Shown here in pieces: positions 49,156 through 57,497 of a DNA stretch of 64,000 nt. The notes beneath the pieces were generated by a model. The model searched no databases, had not been told where the DNA came from, and saw only the letters and a list, made by a program, of their open reading frames with translations. Source of the stretch: Bacillota bacterium (lineage in GTDB: Bacteria; Bacillota; Clostridia; Lachnospirales; Lachnospiraceae); contig JAEZZQ010000043.1 in the NCBI GenBank assembly GCA_023442465.1, forward strand, positions 255,427 to 319,426. The letters run 5' to 3'. Each line of letters starts with the position of its first letter. Position 1 is the stretch's first letter. Position numbers and translations under genes: made by a program.

Positions 49156-50088
49156 TCAAACGCTTTCTTTCTCCCACAATAACTTTGGATAATCCCCTTC
49201 ATCCTTCATCTTCTGAATGGCATTTACAACCGTCTGTTTATCCTCTTTATAAGTAACGCCGTACCAGCGGTCGTAGGATTTCAGCACCGTTACCTCCGCC
49301 TTTTTCTCCTCCAACAGCTCATTTACCACACTGGGAAGAAAATACTCGCATTTCATCGGATTTTCTTTTAAACCTTTTTCAAGAAAGACCGGAAATCCGG
49401 AAACAAGTTCCTCCATGAAGCTTGCGGTAAAGCCCCACATATTCATAGATACCGTACTGCCCTTGGGGATCACGTGCCAGGATGCACCCTCATCCTCCGT
49501 ATACGCAGTATCTTCTCCTCTTTTTTCGATATGCGTTCTCTCCGTAATTCCTTTTAAACGGCTGTTTTCGTCAGTCTCGCATACGCCTCTCGCCACATGG
49601 CCGTTTTCCGTCAGCGTGTTTTCCAGAACATAGCCCACCATGGCATATGTGTATTTCTCACCGTCCTCATGAGTGGTCAGGTAATCATAAATCTGTGCAA
49701 ACGCGCTTCTTCCATAATAATCGTCCGCATTGATGACGACAAAGGGACCATCTACCGCTTCGGCACAGCTAAGCACCGCATGCCCGGTTCCCCATGGCTT
49801 CTGCCTTCCCTCCGGTACCTTCGCAGGCGACGGTATATTTCCGATCTCCTGAAATACGTAGGTCACCTCCATAAAGGGCTCGATACGCTTACCGATGACC
49901 TCCCTGAAATCCTTCTCATTTTCCCTCTTGATAACGAAAATCACCTTTTCAAATCCGGCCTTTACCGCATCATATAGGGAAAAATCCATAATGATATGTC
50001 CGTTTCCATCTACGGGGTCTATCTGCTTCAGTCCCCCGTAACGGCTCCCCATGCCTGCCGCCATTATTATCAGAACGGGCTTTTTCAT
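49156..50088 (-). CDS. Sugar-phosphate nucleotidyltransferase-like protein
   Basis: 310 residues. N-terminal signature IMAAGMGSRYGGLKQIDPV binds the nucleotide, KPWGTGHAVLSC near 105 and VINADDYYG near 118 give the metal Asp. The nucleotidyltransferase fold fills 1-240; a C-terminal part follows without a left-handed helix repeat. No sugar pathway genes are beside it, so the sugar is unknown. AGGAGG-like site before the ATG. Monocistronic. Confidence 0.82.
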   Translation of the reverse strand: MKKPVLIIMAAGMGSRYGGLKQIDPVDGNGHIIMDFSLYDAVKAGFEKVIFVIKRENEKDFREVIGKRIEPFMEVTYVFQEIGNIPSPAKVPEGRQKPWGTGHAVLSCAEAVDGPFVVINADDYYGRSAFAQIYDYLTTHEDGEKYTYAMVGYVLENTLTENGHVARGVCETDENSRLKGITERTHIEKRGEDTAYTEDEGASWHVIPKGSTVSMNMWGFTASFMEELVSGFPVFLEKGLKENPMKCEYFLPSVVNELLEEKKAEVTVLKSYDRWYGVTYKEDKQTVVNAIQKMKDEGDYPKLLWEKESV

Positions 50089-50268
50089 CTCAGTTCCTCC
50101 TCTTTCATCGCTTTTCTTTTATAAAATATAGGCTTTATTTTCCTACCTTCATAAGATATACTTTATGTTATAATTTGATTAGAAGTTTTTATATTGTCAA
50201 TTCTTTATACTATTGTATATCTTTTTTGTAAAAAATGCACTAATATTATTACTTTAATATAAATGTTC

Positions 50269-50407
50269 GTTACAGTTCAGCCTTCCATACTGCGAAACCA
50301 AAATTGCATCTCTATGCAATTTTACAAGGGCTGCGAGTACAAAAACGCAGTTTTATCGCATTTTTTGTGCATACATGCTGCCGTTTAACCGAAGTCAGAA
50401 CTGCAAC
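50269..50407. repeat. Dispersed repeat, GTTACAGTT-ended element, copy 2
   Basis: 139-bp copy of the element at 7096-7232 in the same orientation, starting GTTACAGTTCAGCC and ending GAACTGCAAC. It lies in the promoter region of the AraC gene, ending 27 bp before its start, and may supply or disturb its leader. Confidence 0.75.
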
Positions 50408-50433
50408 AATTAATCTATTTGCGGAGGCCAAAT

Positions 50434-51342
50434 ATGTCTTACGAAAGTATCACTTTAAAAAAGGAATTTATCATAGACCACCTCGTTTCCATCCACCACT
50501 ACGAATATATGAGCGCATTTGTTCTAAAGGAAGAGACTCACCCGTTCTGGGAGCTTATCTGTGTGGACAAGGGCACCGTCAACATAACCGTGAATCAGGA
50601 AACTCATACTCTGAACAAGGACGATATTATGTTTCTTAAGCCGGGAAAGGCCCACAGTGTGCAATCCAACGGCTCTGCAGCCCCACATTTGATCATCATC
50701 GGCTTCGAATGCAATTCTCCTTCTATGAGCTTCTTCGAGCATAAAGTATTAGAGGTCACTCCTTCCGGAAGGACGCTGCTGGGAAATATTATCCGTGAGG
50801 CCTATCTCACCTATTCAGGCCGTATGGACGACCCGAGCTGCCAAGAGCTCATACGCAGGGAGGAATCCTCCATCCCCTTCGCTTCCGAGCAGCTGATCCA
50901 ACTCTATCTGCTGCAGTTATTGATCCAATTAAAACGGAGTACAGGCATGAACAGTTCTTCCATCGCCGCTATTCCCAAGTCCTCCCGCCAAAGGGGCGAG
51001 GACGAGCTCTTTTATAAAATTATCGCCTATATGGAGGAGAACATCAGCACCAAGCTGACAATACAGCAGATATGCAAAGATAATCTGGTTGGGCGCTCCC
51101 TTTTGCAGAAGATGTTCAAGGACCATACGAGCTGTGGCATCATCGATTATTTCACCATTATGAAGATAAATGCTGCCAAACAGCTCATATGCGGCCAGCA
51201 AATGAACTTCTCGCAGATCGCCGACAAACTGGGGTATAATTCCATCCACTATTTTTCCAGACAATTCAAGCATATCGCGGGTATGACTCCTTCCGAATAT
51301 CAAGCTTCCGTCAAGGCCGGACAAGAGCCGCCCGCGCTATAG
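50434..51342 (+). CDS. AraC-family transcriptional regulator
   Basis: 302 residues from the ATG at 50434 (GGAGG 6 bp upstream). N-terminal cupin-like effector domain (HPFWELICVDKG, HTLNKDDIMFLKPGKAH) to about residue 95. C-terminal double HTH from about 205: KLTIQQICKDNLVGRSLLQKMF-type first helix pair and NYNSIHYFSRQFKHIAG-like second (YNSIHYFSRQF). The target is not evident; the downstream gene is convergent. Confidence 0.9.
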   Translation: MSYESITLKKEFIIDHLVSIHHYEYMSAFVLKEETHPFWELICVDKGTVNITVNQETHTLNKDDIMFLKPGKAHSVQSNGSAAPHLIIIGFECNSPSMSFFEHKVLEVTPSGRTLLGNIIREAYLTYSGRMDDPSCQELIRREESSIPFASEQLIQLYLLQLLIQLKRSTGMNSSSIAAIPKSSRQRGEDELFYKIIAYMEENISTKLTIQQICKDNLVGRSLLQKMFKDHTSCGIIDYFTIMKINAAKQLICGQQMNFSQIADKLGYNSIHYFSRQFKHIAGMTPSEYQASVKAGQEPPAL

Positions 51343-51348
51343 CACCGA

Positions 51349-53070
51349 TTACATTTCACCGCCCGGCGGTGTCTGTCCATCCGGAGACATCTGACCATCA
51401 TCCGGTCGCTCACTGCCCTGAGGTATCTGACTTCCGTCCGGCCTCTCACTGCCCTGCGGCATCTGGCCTCCATCCGGCAGCTCACTGCCCTGAGGCATCT
51501 GGCTTCCGTCCGGCCTCTCACTGCCCTGAGGCATCTGGCTTCCGTCCGGCCTCTCGCCATCCCAGTTCATCTTTTCCCCACCTCCGCCAAAGCCGCTTGG
51601 CTGTCCATTGCTCGTAGCTATGCCGGATAAGGTAATCTCTGCTGTCTGGTCACCGCAAGTCAAAGTATAAGTCGCATCTTTTAAAAGATCGGGAGTGCTT
51701 ATCAGAACCGACTGATATTGTTTCTGCGGCGTAACGGATATTATCACATTGCCGTCCGCATCGGCAAGCACTGCCTCTGTTCCTGCCGGGACTGCGGAAG
51801 TAAGGTTATTTAATAAGGAATACTGGGTGGAACTGTCGGAAAAACCCTGTGCCATACCGGAGCTTCCGGTTACTACGAAGGTCCCTCCTGTAATCTGCGC
51901 GATTCCGTTATAATCCAAGCCCGCATTTCCGTTATCTTCAGGACCGCTTACATAAGTGGTTCCTCCCGTTACATATATAGAGCCATTGCTGTCAATCCCA
52001 TCTCCGACTGCATCTATCGTAATTGTGCCGCCGTTTATGGCGATATAGCAGTTTGTATCATTTTCCATTTCTCCGCCCATGCCAAAACCGCCGCTCTCTT
52101 CGTTCTCTGCAGAGCTGTTACCGCTGGCCGCATTCAGTCCGTCATCCTGAACCGAAATATCTATCATGCCGCCATCAATGATTAAGGCTGTTCCTTCGAT
52201 TCCTTCCTGCCCGTTCAAAATGTTAATCTCTCCACCGCAAATGTATATATAGCCTTTGGTAGCATCGTCGCCGTTTTTAGACTGTATTCCATTACCATCC
52301 GTTACCGTCAGGTTAAAGATTCCATCTTTAATCTTCACGCAATCCTTTCCGTTTAAAGCATCCTTTAATGCCGTGATATTGAGTGTTCCTCCGGTTATGA
52401 TGAGGTCGTCCTTAGAAACGATTCCATGCTTATAATTTCCGATAATATTCAACACACCGCTGCCATTGACTGTCAAATCCGCCTTGCTGAAAATAACCGC
52501 ATCCACGTTGTTGTCATCGCTCTGAACGCGCTCTGCACCATCGGTCAGCGTGTTCTCACTTCCTTCTGCCAAGGTAAGGAATACCTTATCTGCATTTTTA
52601 ATATATATGGGGGCATTATCTGAGGAAGAAAGTGTAACTCCGTTCAACACGAGCTGCACTTTATCGGTATCCTCTGCATCCACTACGATTTGTCCGTCCG
52701 TAAGCGTTCCCGACAGTACATAGGTCCCCTCATCGCTAATTGTCACCTCATCTCCTTCTGCCTTAGCCCCGTCTCCCGATACCTCGGCACTGTCTCCCTT
52801 TAAAGCGATTAACACTGCCGTACTTTCTTCATAACCTATATCTAAATCTCTGGCTGTGAATTCTTTGTCCACCTCTACCTGCGATTCCTCATATACTGAT
52901 GCCGGCGTCTGCACACTCGAATCGCTGTCCGAAGCTGTCTGCGTACTGGCCGCTGCTTCTTCCGTTCCCTGCACATCGCTTCCTTGTGCGTTTCCGCAGC
53001 CCGTTATAATGGCTGCCGCAAGCAAGGCTGCTGCCAAACCTTTCCGCCTTTTTCTTTTTGTATTTTTCAT
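51349..53070 (-). CDS. Cthe_2159-like carbohydrate-binding lipoprotein (DUF4353) with a tandem-repeat tail
   Basis: 573 residues. Lipobox IITGC; linker; residues about 80-450 have repetitive GGTLNIT, GDGIDSN and GGTFVVTG strands of a right-handed beta-helix, as in Cthe_2159 pectin/cellulose-binding proteins. The tail (from about 505) has five units of about 12 residues of type ERPDGSQMPQGS, then a Gly/Pro end. It is the last gene of the VTC-DUF4956 operon, a grouping often seen in Clostridia with CotH or VTC proteins. Likely a cell-surface polysaccharide-binding protein. Confidence 0.82.
   Translation of the reverse strand: MKNTKRKRRKGLAAALLAAAIITGCGNAQGSDVQGTEEAAASTQTASDSDSSVQTPASVYEESQVEVDKEFTARDLDIGYEESTAVLIALKGDSAEVSGDGAKAEGDEVTISDEGTYVLSGTLTDGQIVVDAEDTDKVQLVLNGVTLSSSDNAPIYIKNADKVFLTLAEGSENTLTDGAERVQSDDNNVDAVIFSKADLTVNGSGVLNIIGNYKHGIVSKDDLIITGGTLNITALKDALNGKDCVKIKDGIFNLTVTDGNGIQSKNGDDATKGYIYICGGEINILNGQEGIEGTALIIDGGMIDISVQDDGLNAASGNSSAENEESGGFGMGGEMENDTNCYIAINGGTITIDAVGDGIDSNGSIYVTGGTTYVSGPEDNGNAGLDYNGIAQITGGTFVVTGSSGMAQGFSDSSTQYSLLNNLTSAVPAGTEAVLADADGNVIISVTPQKQYQSVLISTPDLLKDATYTLTCGDQTAEITLSGIATSNGQPSGFGGGGEKMNWDGERPDGSQMPQGSERPDGSQMPQGSELPDGGQMPQGSERPDGSQIPQGSERPDDGQMSPDGQTPPGGEM
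51400..51556. repeat. 36-bp tandem repeat inside the Cthe_2159-like gene
   Basis: About four to five copies of a 36-bp unit starting TCCGGCCTCTCACTGCCCTG encode ERPDGSQMPQGS-type dodecapeptides. The unit is in frame, so copy number can change without frameshift. Confidence 0.8.
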
Positions 53071-53107
53071 ATTGACTCCTATCTGTGTGCTTTAGCACAC
53101 GTATAAA

Positions 53108-53773
53108 TCAAAGCTCTTCGCTTCCGAAGCATATTCTTCCGCATGTTATTTCCAAATTCCCGTTTCTGCATCGTAAATCATCGATAAATTCCTTTTCCTG
53201 CTCCTTATCCCGCAGTGCAATCCGGTACTCCAGCTTGTAGAGGCTGCCCATATTAGCAGTTTTCACTCTGATAAGCTGTGATTTCGTCGTATATTTTTCG
53301 AATAAATCATCGAATACTCCGGTATAGTCAAGGCCCTCCGGTATGGTAATCCTCAGCTCCTTATCCTTCTGCCCCGGCTCACCGAAATCGGTGATGTTAT
53401 AAAGGATGCTCACACCTCCAACAATTACAACAAAAATTATAGCTGCCGTAATATATCCGGTACCGGTGGCAAGACCTATTGCCATGGAAAGAAAAATGCT
53501 GCTGATTTCCTTGGCGCTTCCCGGTATGGAACGAAAGCGTACAAGGCTGAAGGCACCCATTACAGCTATTCCTGTTCCCAAATTTCCGTTTACCAGCATA
53601 ATCACCATCTGTACCATGGCCGGAAGCAGAGCCAATGTCATAATAAAGCCCTTGCTGCTGTCATTGTATCTGCTGTGTGTCCAAGCGACAGCCGCCCCCA
53701 GAAGTAAGGAACAAACGATGCAGATCAAAAAGCTCTGTATGGAAAATGTGTTGGTTAATATCGAGTTAAGCAT
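53108..53773 (-). CDS. DUF4956 membrane protein
   Basis: 221 residues. About four membrane segments in the first 125 residues, containing VMGAFSLVRFRSIPGSAKEI, the DUF4956 landmark, then a soluble C-terminal domain (DYTGVFDDLFEKYT). Function unknown; the family co-occurs with VTC-domain and CotH/Cthe_2159 proteins. It overlaps the VTC gene by 8 bp and precedes the carbohydrate-binding gene by 37 bp. Confidence 0.85.
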   Translation of the reverse strand: MLNSILTNTFSIQSFLICIVCSLLLGAAVAWTHSRYNDSSKGFIMTLALLPAMVQMVIMLVNGNLGTGIAVMGAFSLVRFRSIPGSAKEISSIFLSMAIGLATGTGYITAAIIFVVIVGGVSILYNITDFGEPGQKDKELRITIPEGLDYTGVFDDLFEKYTTKSQLIRVKTANMGSLYKLEYRIALRDKEQEKEFIDDLRCRNGNLEITCGRICFGSEEL

Positions 53774-54512
53774 ATTTTATCTCTCCTTTTCGTATCGTGA
53801 ATTCATTTTTCTTTTCTATATTCTGCAAGGAATACTCATAGCCCCGCCCGTATTTTGAAAAAGACACCGGATAGATGTTCAGTTCGTCCAGCATATGGGA
53901 AATCCATAAGGGCATAGCGCCCGCAATCTTAATTTCCATAAGCCTCTGCCCCTTTTTCAGCAAAGGACTGCCCCATACTCCCGCTTCCAGGTACAGTTCT
54001 TCTTCCCTCCACAATATATCACTGTCAAAAGTAATCCGCAGTTTTGAATCCTCAATGCCGTACATGGCAATTCTATTATAAGAGATATACATGGCAGGCT
54101 GTAGATTTTTGTAAAATTTCAGAAACCAGTCTATTTCCCGAACGATTTGGCTTGTCCGCGGAGCGGGAAGGTTGTCGTAAAGATAATGTTCGCTTTCTGT
54201 CAGCTCCATTTCTTCTCTCCTCTTGTATACGATTCCCTTATATTTCTTCTTCAGTTCTACGAATACCGGAGTACCCTCCGCAGGCGTTCCATAGCTTCTA
54301 AGCCTTAGCTTTTCTTTATATACAGGCTTCTCTAATGAGCTGCAGATCAACTGATGGTTTGGTGTATCGAAGTAGATGTTACATATTGTGGTCTTACCAA
54401 AATGGTCAATGACCATATGATCCTCCAGCCGTTCTTTTAACAATTTATATGTATTCTCACTGAGTAAATATTTCTTTTCATACCGTTTAAAGGTTCCCTG
54501 ATATTGGCTCAT
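53766..54512 (-). CDS. VTC-domain protein (polyphosphate polymerase-like)
   Basis: 248 residues from the ATG at 54512 (AGGAGG upstream). VTC tunnel-fold residues are visible: FKRYEKKYLLS near 10, KLRLRSYG near 75, VELKKKYKGIVYKRR near 92, and MEIKIAGAMP near 205. Yeast VTC4 makes polyphosphate; bacterial homologues beside DUF4956 are uncharacterised. It is the first gene of the operon, after four 11-bp-spaced repeats. Confidence 0.88.
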   Translation of the reverse strand: MSQYQGTFKRYEKKYLLSENTYKLLKERLEDHMVIDHFGKTTICNIYFDTPNHQLICSSLEKPVYKEKLRLRSYGTPAEGTPVFVELKKKYKGIVYKRREEMELTESEHYLYDNLPAPRTSQIVREIDWFLKFYKNLQPAMYISYNRIAMYGIEDSKLRITFDSDILWREEELYLEAGVWGSPLLKKGQRLMEIKIAGAMPLWISHMLDELNIYPVSFSKYGRGYEYSLQNIEKKNEFTIRKGEIKYA

Positions 54513-54569
54513 CCTAATTCCTCCTATCATTTGCGTGTTGCTTTTGATAGGTTCATTGTATCGCCTGTA

Positions 54570-54609
54570 CCTAAAACGAACCTTAAACTTTACTTTAAAT
54601 TTACTTAAA
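54570..54609 (-). promoter_or_regulatory. Four 11-bp-spaced TTTAAG-type direct repeats
   Basis: On the minus strand TTTAAGT, TTAAAGT, TTTAAGG and TTTTAGG occur at exactly 11-bp steps (forward starts 54604, 54593, 54582, 54571), about 60-95 bp before the VTC start. This is the layout of OmpR/PhoB-type sites. The same TTTAAGG pair occurs at 59502-59518 by the two-component operon. Confidence 0.7.
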
Positions 54610-54614
54610 GTTTA

Positions 54615-55496
54615 TTATAAATTCTGTTCGAGTACAAAATTCCAAAATACTTCCGCATTGGTAGGCAGCACGTGATGTCGTTTGCGGATCATAGATAAAT
54701 AGGAAATGTGTTCCGGAGAAATGATATTTAAGTATGCTAATTTTCCGTTATCGGTATACCTCTTCACGGAAATAGGACTGATGGCGATTCCCAAATTGGA
54801 TATGATCAAAGGGATAATACTCGCGATCTGATTATATAGGCAAAATACATGACAGGGTTTTGAAATTTCCAAAAACCAATTATGAATTTCGCTTTGTAAA
54901 GGCTGTCTTGAAGGAATAAACAATGGCTCCTCACACAGCTCGTCCAATTGAATCGTCGTCTGTGCCGCCAGTGGGTGGTCCTTGCTTACAACCGCTATCC
55001 AAGTTTCTTTTTTCAGGGGAACCGCTTCAAAATTCGATGAATTAAATGGTTCGCGGATAAAGCCGATTTCGGCTATACCCTGTTCCAGCCTCTGACATAT
55101 ATCATTGCTGTTGCCGCACCAAATATCATAGCTGATGAGAGGGTATCTCTTTTGAAACATGGGGATAATATCCGGCAGTATACTTGCACTGCATGTCTCC
55201 GTCACGTCGATGGAAAGAAATCCTTTTACGATTTGCTCTCCCATTTGCGTTAGCTGCTGGGTCGTATGATTGGCCATATTTAAAATATGTTCTGCCTGCT
55301 GCGCTAAATATTTACCTTCTTCAGTCAACTGAATCTTACGCTTTCCGCGAATGAACAGCGAAACGCCCAGCTCCGCCTCAAGCTGTGCCAACTGACGGCT
55401 TAAAGGAGGCTGGGAAATATTCAGCTTCCTGGCCGCATGTGTAATATTTAATTCCTGAGCCACAGTAAGAAAATATTGCAAGGTTCTTAATTCCAT
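54615..55496 (-). CDS. LysR-family transcriptional regulator
   Basis: 293 residues from the ATG at 55496 (MELRTLQYFL; AAAGG upstream). Standard LysR HTH (ITHAARKLNISQPPLSRQLAQ) and effector domain (LSIDVTETCSASILPDIIPMF). Divergent from the DUF1275 gene, its likely target. Ends just upstream of the VTC promoter repeats. Confidence 0.92.
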   Translation of the reverse strand: MELRTLQYFLTVAQELNITHAARKLNISQPPLSRQLAQLEAELGVSLFIRGKRKIQLTEEGKYLAQQAEHILNMANHTTQQLTQMGEQIVKGFLSIDVTETCSASILPDIIPMFQKRYPLISYDIWCGNSNDICQRLEQGIAEIGFIREPFNSSNFEAVPLKKETWIAVVSKDHPLAAQTTIQLDELCEEPLFIPSRQPLQSEIHNWFLEISKPCHVFCLYNQIASIIPLIISNLGIAISPISVKRYTDNGKLAYLNIISPEHISYLSMIRKRHHVLPTNAEVFWNFVLEQNL

Positions 55497-55591
55497 ATTT
55501 ATGATACCTTTCAAGTATGATATAGGATATATTATATGTATTTTAGATAATCTAGTCAATGTGCTATTCTATTGTGCGTGGTATACTGGTT

Positions 55592-55620
55592 ACGTTGCTG
55601 AGAACGGAGTGAACTGTAAC
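55592..55620. repeat. Right-end fragment of the GTTACTGTT repeat
   Basis: ACGTTGCTGAGAACGGAGTG followed by AACTGTAAC matches the last 29 bp of copies B and C. Located in the LysR-DUF1275 gap (55497-55710). Confidence 0.65.
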
Positions 55621-55710
55621 ATGGAGGCTGGATCGTAACAATTCCTGCACAGAAATACCATCTCACAGTATTTCATATTTACAGGCTATGAGAAAGGCAT
55701 GGTTATCATT

Positions 55711-56397
55711 ATGGTTAAATGGATCAGAAATGAAATAGATTTACTTTTACATTATAATATGTCGATGGTCGGCGGTTTCTTAGGAGCGTACGCCTTATTG
55801 GAAAGAGGAGGGAATTTCGGTTCTTCACAAACTTCAAATATGATATATTTAATGGTCGGCTGGCTTCATGGAAGCGTGAGCGAAATACTAATTCACACAT
55901 TCTCCCTGCTCATCTACATCATTACGTTGATCATCGCTTTCCTTCTTCCAAAATATGTTAAGGCCGATATGCGCTGCATTTGTATCGTTGCGGAAGTGAT
56001 AGGCGTGTTATTTACAGGTTTTTTACCTGCCAAAATGAATCCTATCGTCGCGCTTTATCCGATCTTTGCGATGACCGGCTTACAATGGGGGACCTTCAGC
56101 GGCGCAAAAGGATATGCCAGCTCCACCATTTTTTCCACCAACAATTTAAGGCAGACCGTTTATTCCTTCACAGAATATTGCCGTACAAAGAAATCGGCAG
56201 AGCTGCAAAAATTTAAGTTTTTTATGTTAACCCTTATTTTCTATCATTTAGGTGTCATCATTGGATTTATTTCAGTAGTTAACTGGCACGTAACAGGGAT
56301 TTGGATGTGCATCGCTCCGCTTATTACTGCATTTACCTTATTGACCGCCGCAACGGCGGCGCAGCGCAGAAATCATGCGTTGCTGAGAACGGAGTGA
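55711..56397 (+). CDS. DUF1275 (YoaK-like) membrane protein
   Basis: 228 residues; start at the ATG at 55711 (MVKWIRN) or at 55699, both after AGAAAGG. Six predicted membrane segments; MSMVGGFLGAYALLERGGNF and QTSNMIYLMVG match the DUF1275 opening. The end RRNHALLRTE and the stop are encoded by a repeat fragment (56366-56404), so the true C-terminus may have been changed. Function is unknown; LysR regulation is likely. Confidence 0.8.
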   Translation: MVKWIRNEIDLLLHYNMSMVGGFLGAYALLERGGNFGSSQTSNMIYLMVGWLHGSVSEILIHTFSLLIYIITLIIAFLLPKYVKADMRCICIVAEVIGVLFTGFLPAKMNPIVALYPIFAMTGLQWGTFSGAKGYASSTIFSTNNLRQTVYSFTEYCRTKKSAELQKFKFFMLTLIFYHLGVIIGFISVVNWHVTGIWMCIAPLITAFTLLTAATAAQRRNHALLRTE

Positions 56398-56404
56398 ACA
56401 GTAA
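56366..56404. repeat. Right-end fragment of the GTTACTGTT repeat at the DUF1275 stop
   Basis: GCAGAAATCATGCGTTGCTG and GAACGGAGTGAACAGTAA match the right end of copies B and C; the final C of GTAAC is lost. It contains the stop codon of the DUF1275 gene. Confidence 0.72.
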
Positions 56405-56501
56405 AGAACAGATTTTGAAAACCTCGCTCAAAAATCTTGACTTCTCTTCTATTTAAAGCAATACTATGGATAGTACCAATAACCATAGAAGGAGAAAAAT
56501 T

Positions 56502-57497
56502 ATGTACGAAGCATCATCTTCACGCTATCAATCTATGACCTATTCTCATTGCGGCGGCAGCGGCCTTCAATTGCCGGCTATTTCTCTCGGCCTTTGGCAC
56601 AACTTCGGAGATACCGCTTCCTATGAAAATATGAAGCAGCTATGTTTCACCGCCTTCGATAACGGCATCACCCATTTCGATCTGGCGAACAACTACGGCC
56701 CTGCTCCCGGCAGCGCCGAAAAGAATCTGGGACTTCTTTTGGAAGAACATTTCAAGACATACCGCGACGAGCTGATTATCAGTACGAAGGCCGGCTATGA
56801 TATGTGGGAGGGCCCTTACGGCAACTGGGGCAGCCGTAAATATCTCATCGCCAGTCTGGACCAGAGCCTAAAGCGTATGGGCTTGGATTATGTAGATATT
56901 TTCTATCATCACCGCATGGACCCCGACACTCCCTTGGAAGAGACTATGGGGGCGCTTGCACAGTGTGTAACAAGCGGCAAAGCGCTGTATGTAGGACTTT
57001 CCAATTATGACGGAGAAACCTTGAAAAAGGCTTCCGCTATATTGGACGAACTGCACTGTCCATTCATCATCAATCAAAACCGGTATTCTATCTTTGACCG
57101 TTCTATCGAGGAAAACGGCCTGAAGAAGACCGCTGTAAAGCTGAAAAAAGGAATCATCGCGTTCAGCCCTTTAGCTCAGGGCATGCTTACCGACCGGTAT
57201 TTGAATGGCATCCCGCAGGACAGCCGTATTATGACCGACGGACGCTTCCTGACAGGCTCCTCTTTGACCGTGGAGAAGCTGGCCCAGATACAAAAGCTCA
57301 ATGAAATGGCAAAAGACAGGGGACAGACCTTGGCAGAAATGGCATTAAGCTGGATCCTTCGCGACGGCATGGTAACCAGTGTTCTGATCGGTGCATCCAA
57401 ACCGTCGCAGATTCTCGATAACATCAAGGCCTTGGCGAATACGTCCTTTACAACGGACGAGCTTGAGCAAATCGATAATATTATAAAGTTACAGTAA
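56502..57497 (+). CDS. Aldo/keto reductase (YghZ-like)
   Basis: 331 residues from the ATG at 56502 (AAGGAG 7 bp upstream). AKR tetrad visible: Asp in HFDLANNYG with Tyr, Lys in STKAGY, His in IFYHHRMD. GPYGNWGSRKYL near 110 and GVSNY-type LSNYDGE fit the YghZ/L-glyceraldehyde-3-phosphate reductase branch. It reduces aldehydes with NADPH. It ends by overlapping the kinase gene on the other strand by 17 bp. Confidence 0.9.
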   Translation: MYEASSSRYQSMTYSHCGGSGLQLPAISLGLWHNFGDTASYENMKQLCFTAFDNGITHFDLANNYGPAPGSAEKNLGLLLEEHFKTYRDELIISTKAGYDMWEGPYGNWGSRKYLIASLDQSLKRMGLDYVDIFYHHRMDPDTPLEETMGALAQCVTSGKALYVGLSNYDGETLKKASAILDELHCPFIINQNRYSIFDRSIEENGLKKTAVKLKKGIIAFSPLAQGMLTDRYLNGIPQDSRIMTDGRFLTGSSLTVEKLAQIQKLNEMAKDRGQTLAEMALSWILRDGMVTSVLIGASKPSQILDNIKALANTSFTTDELEQIDNIIKLQ

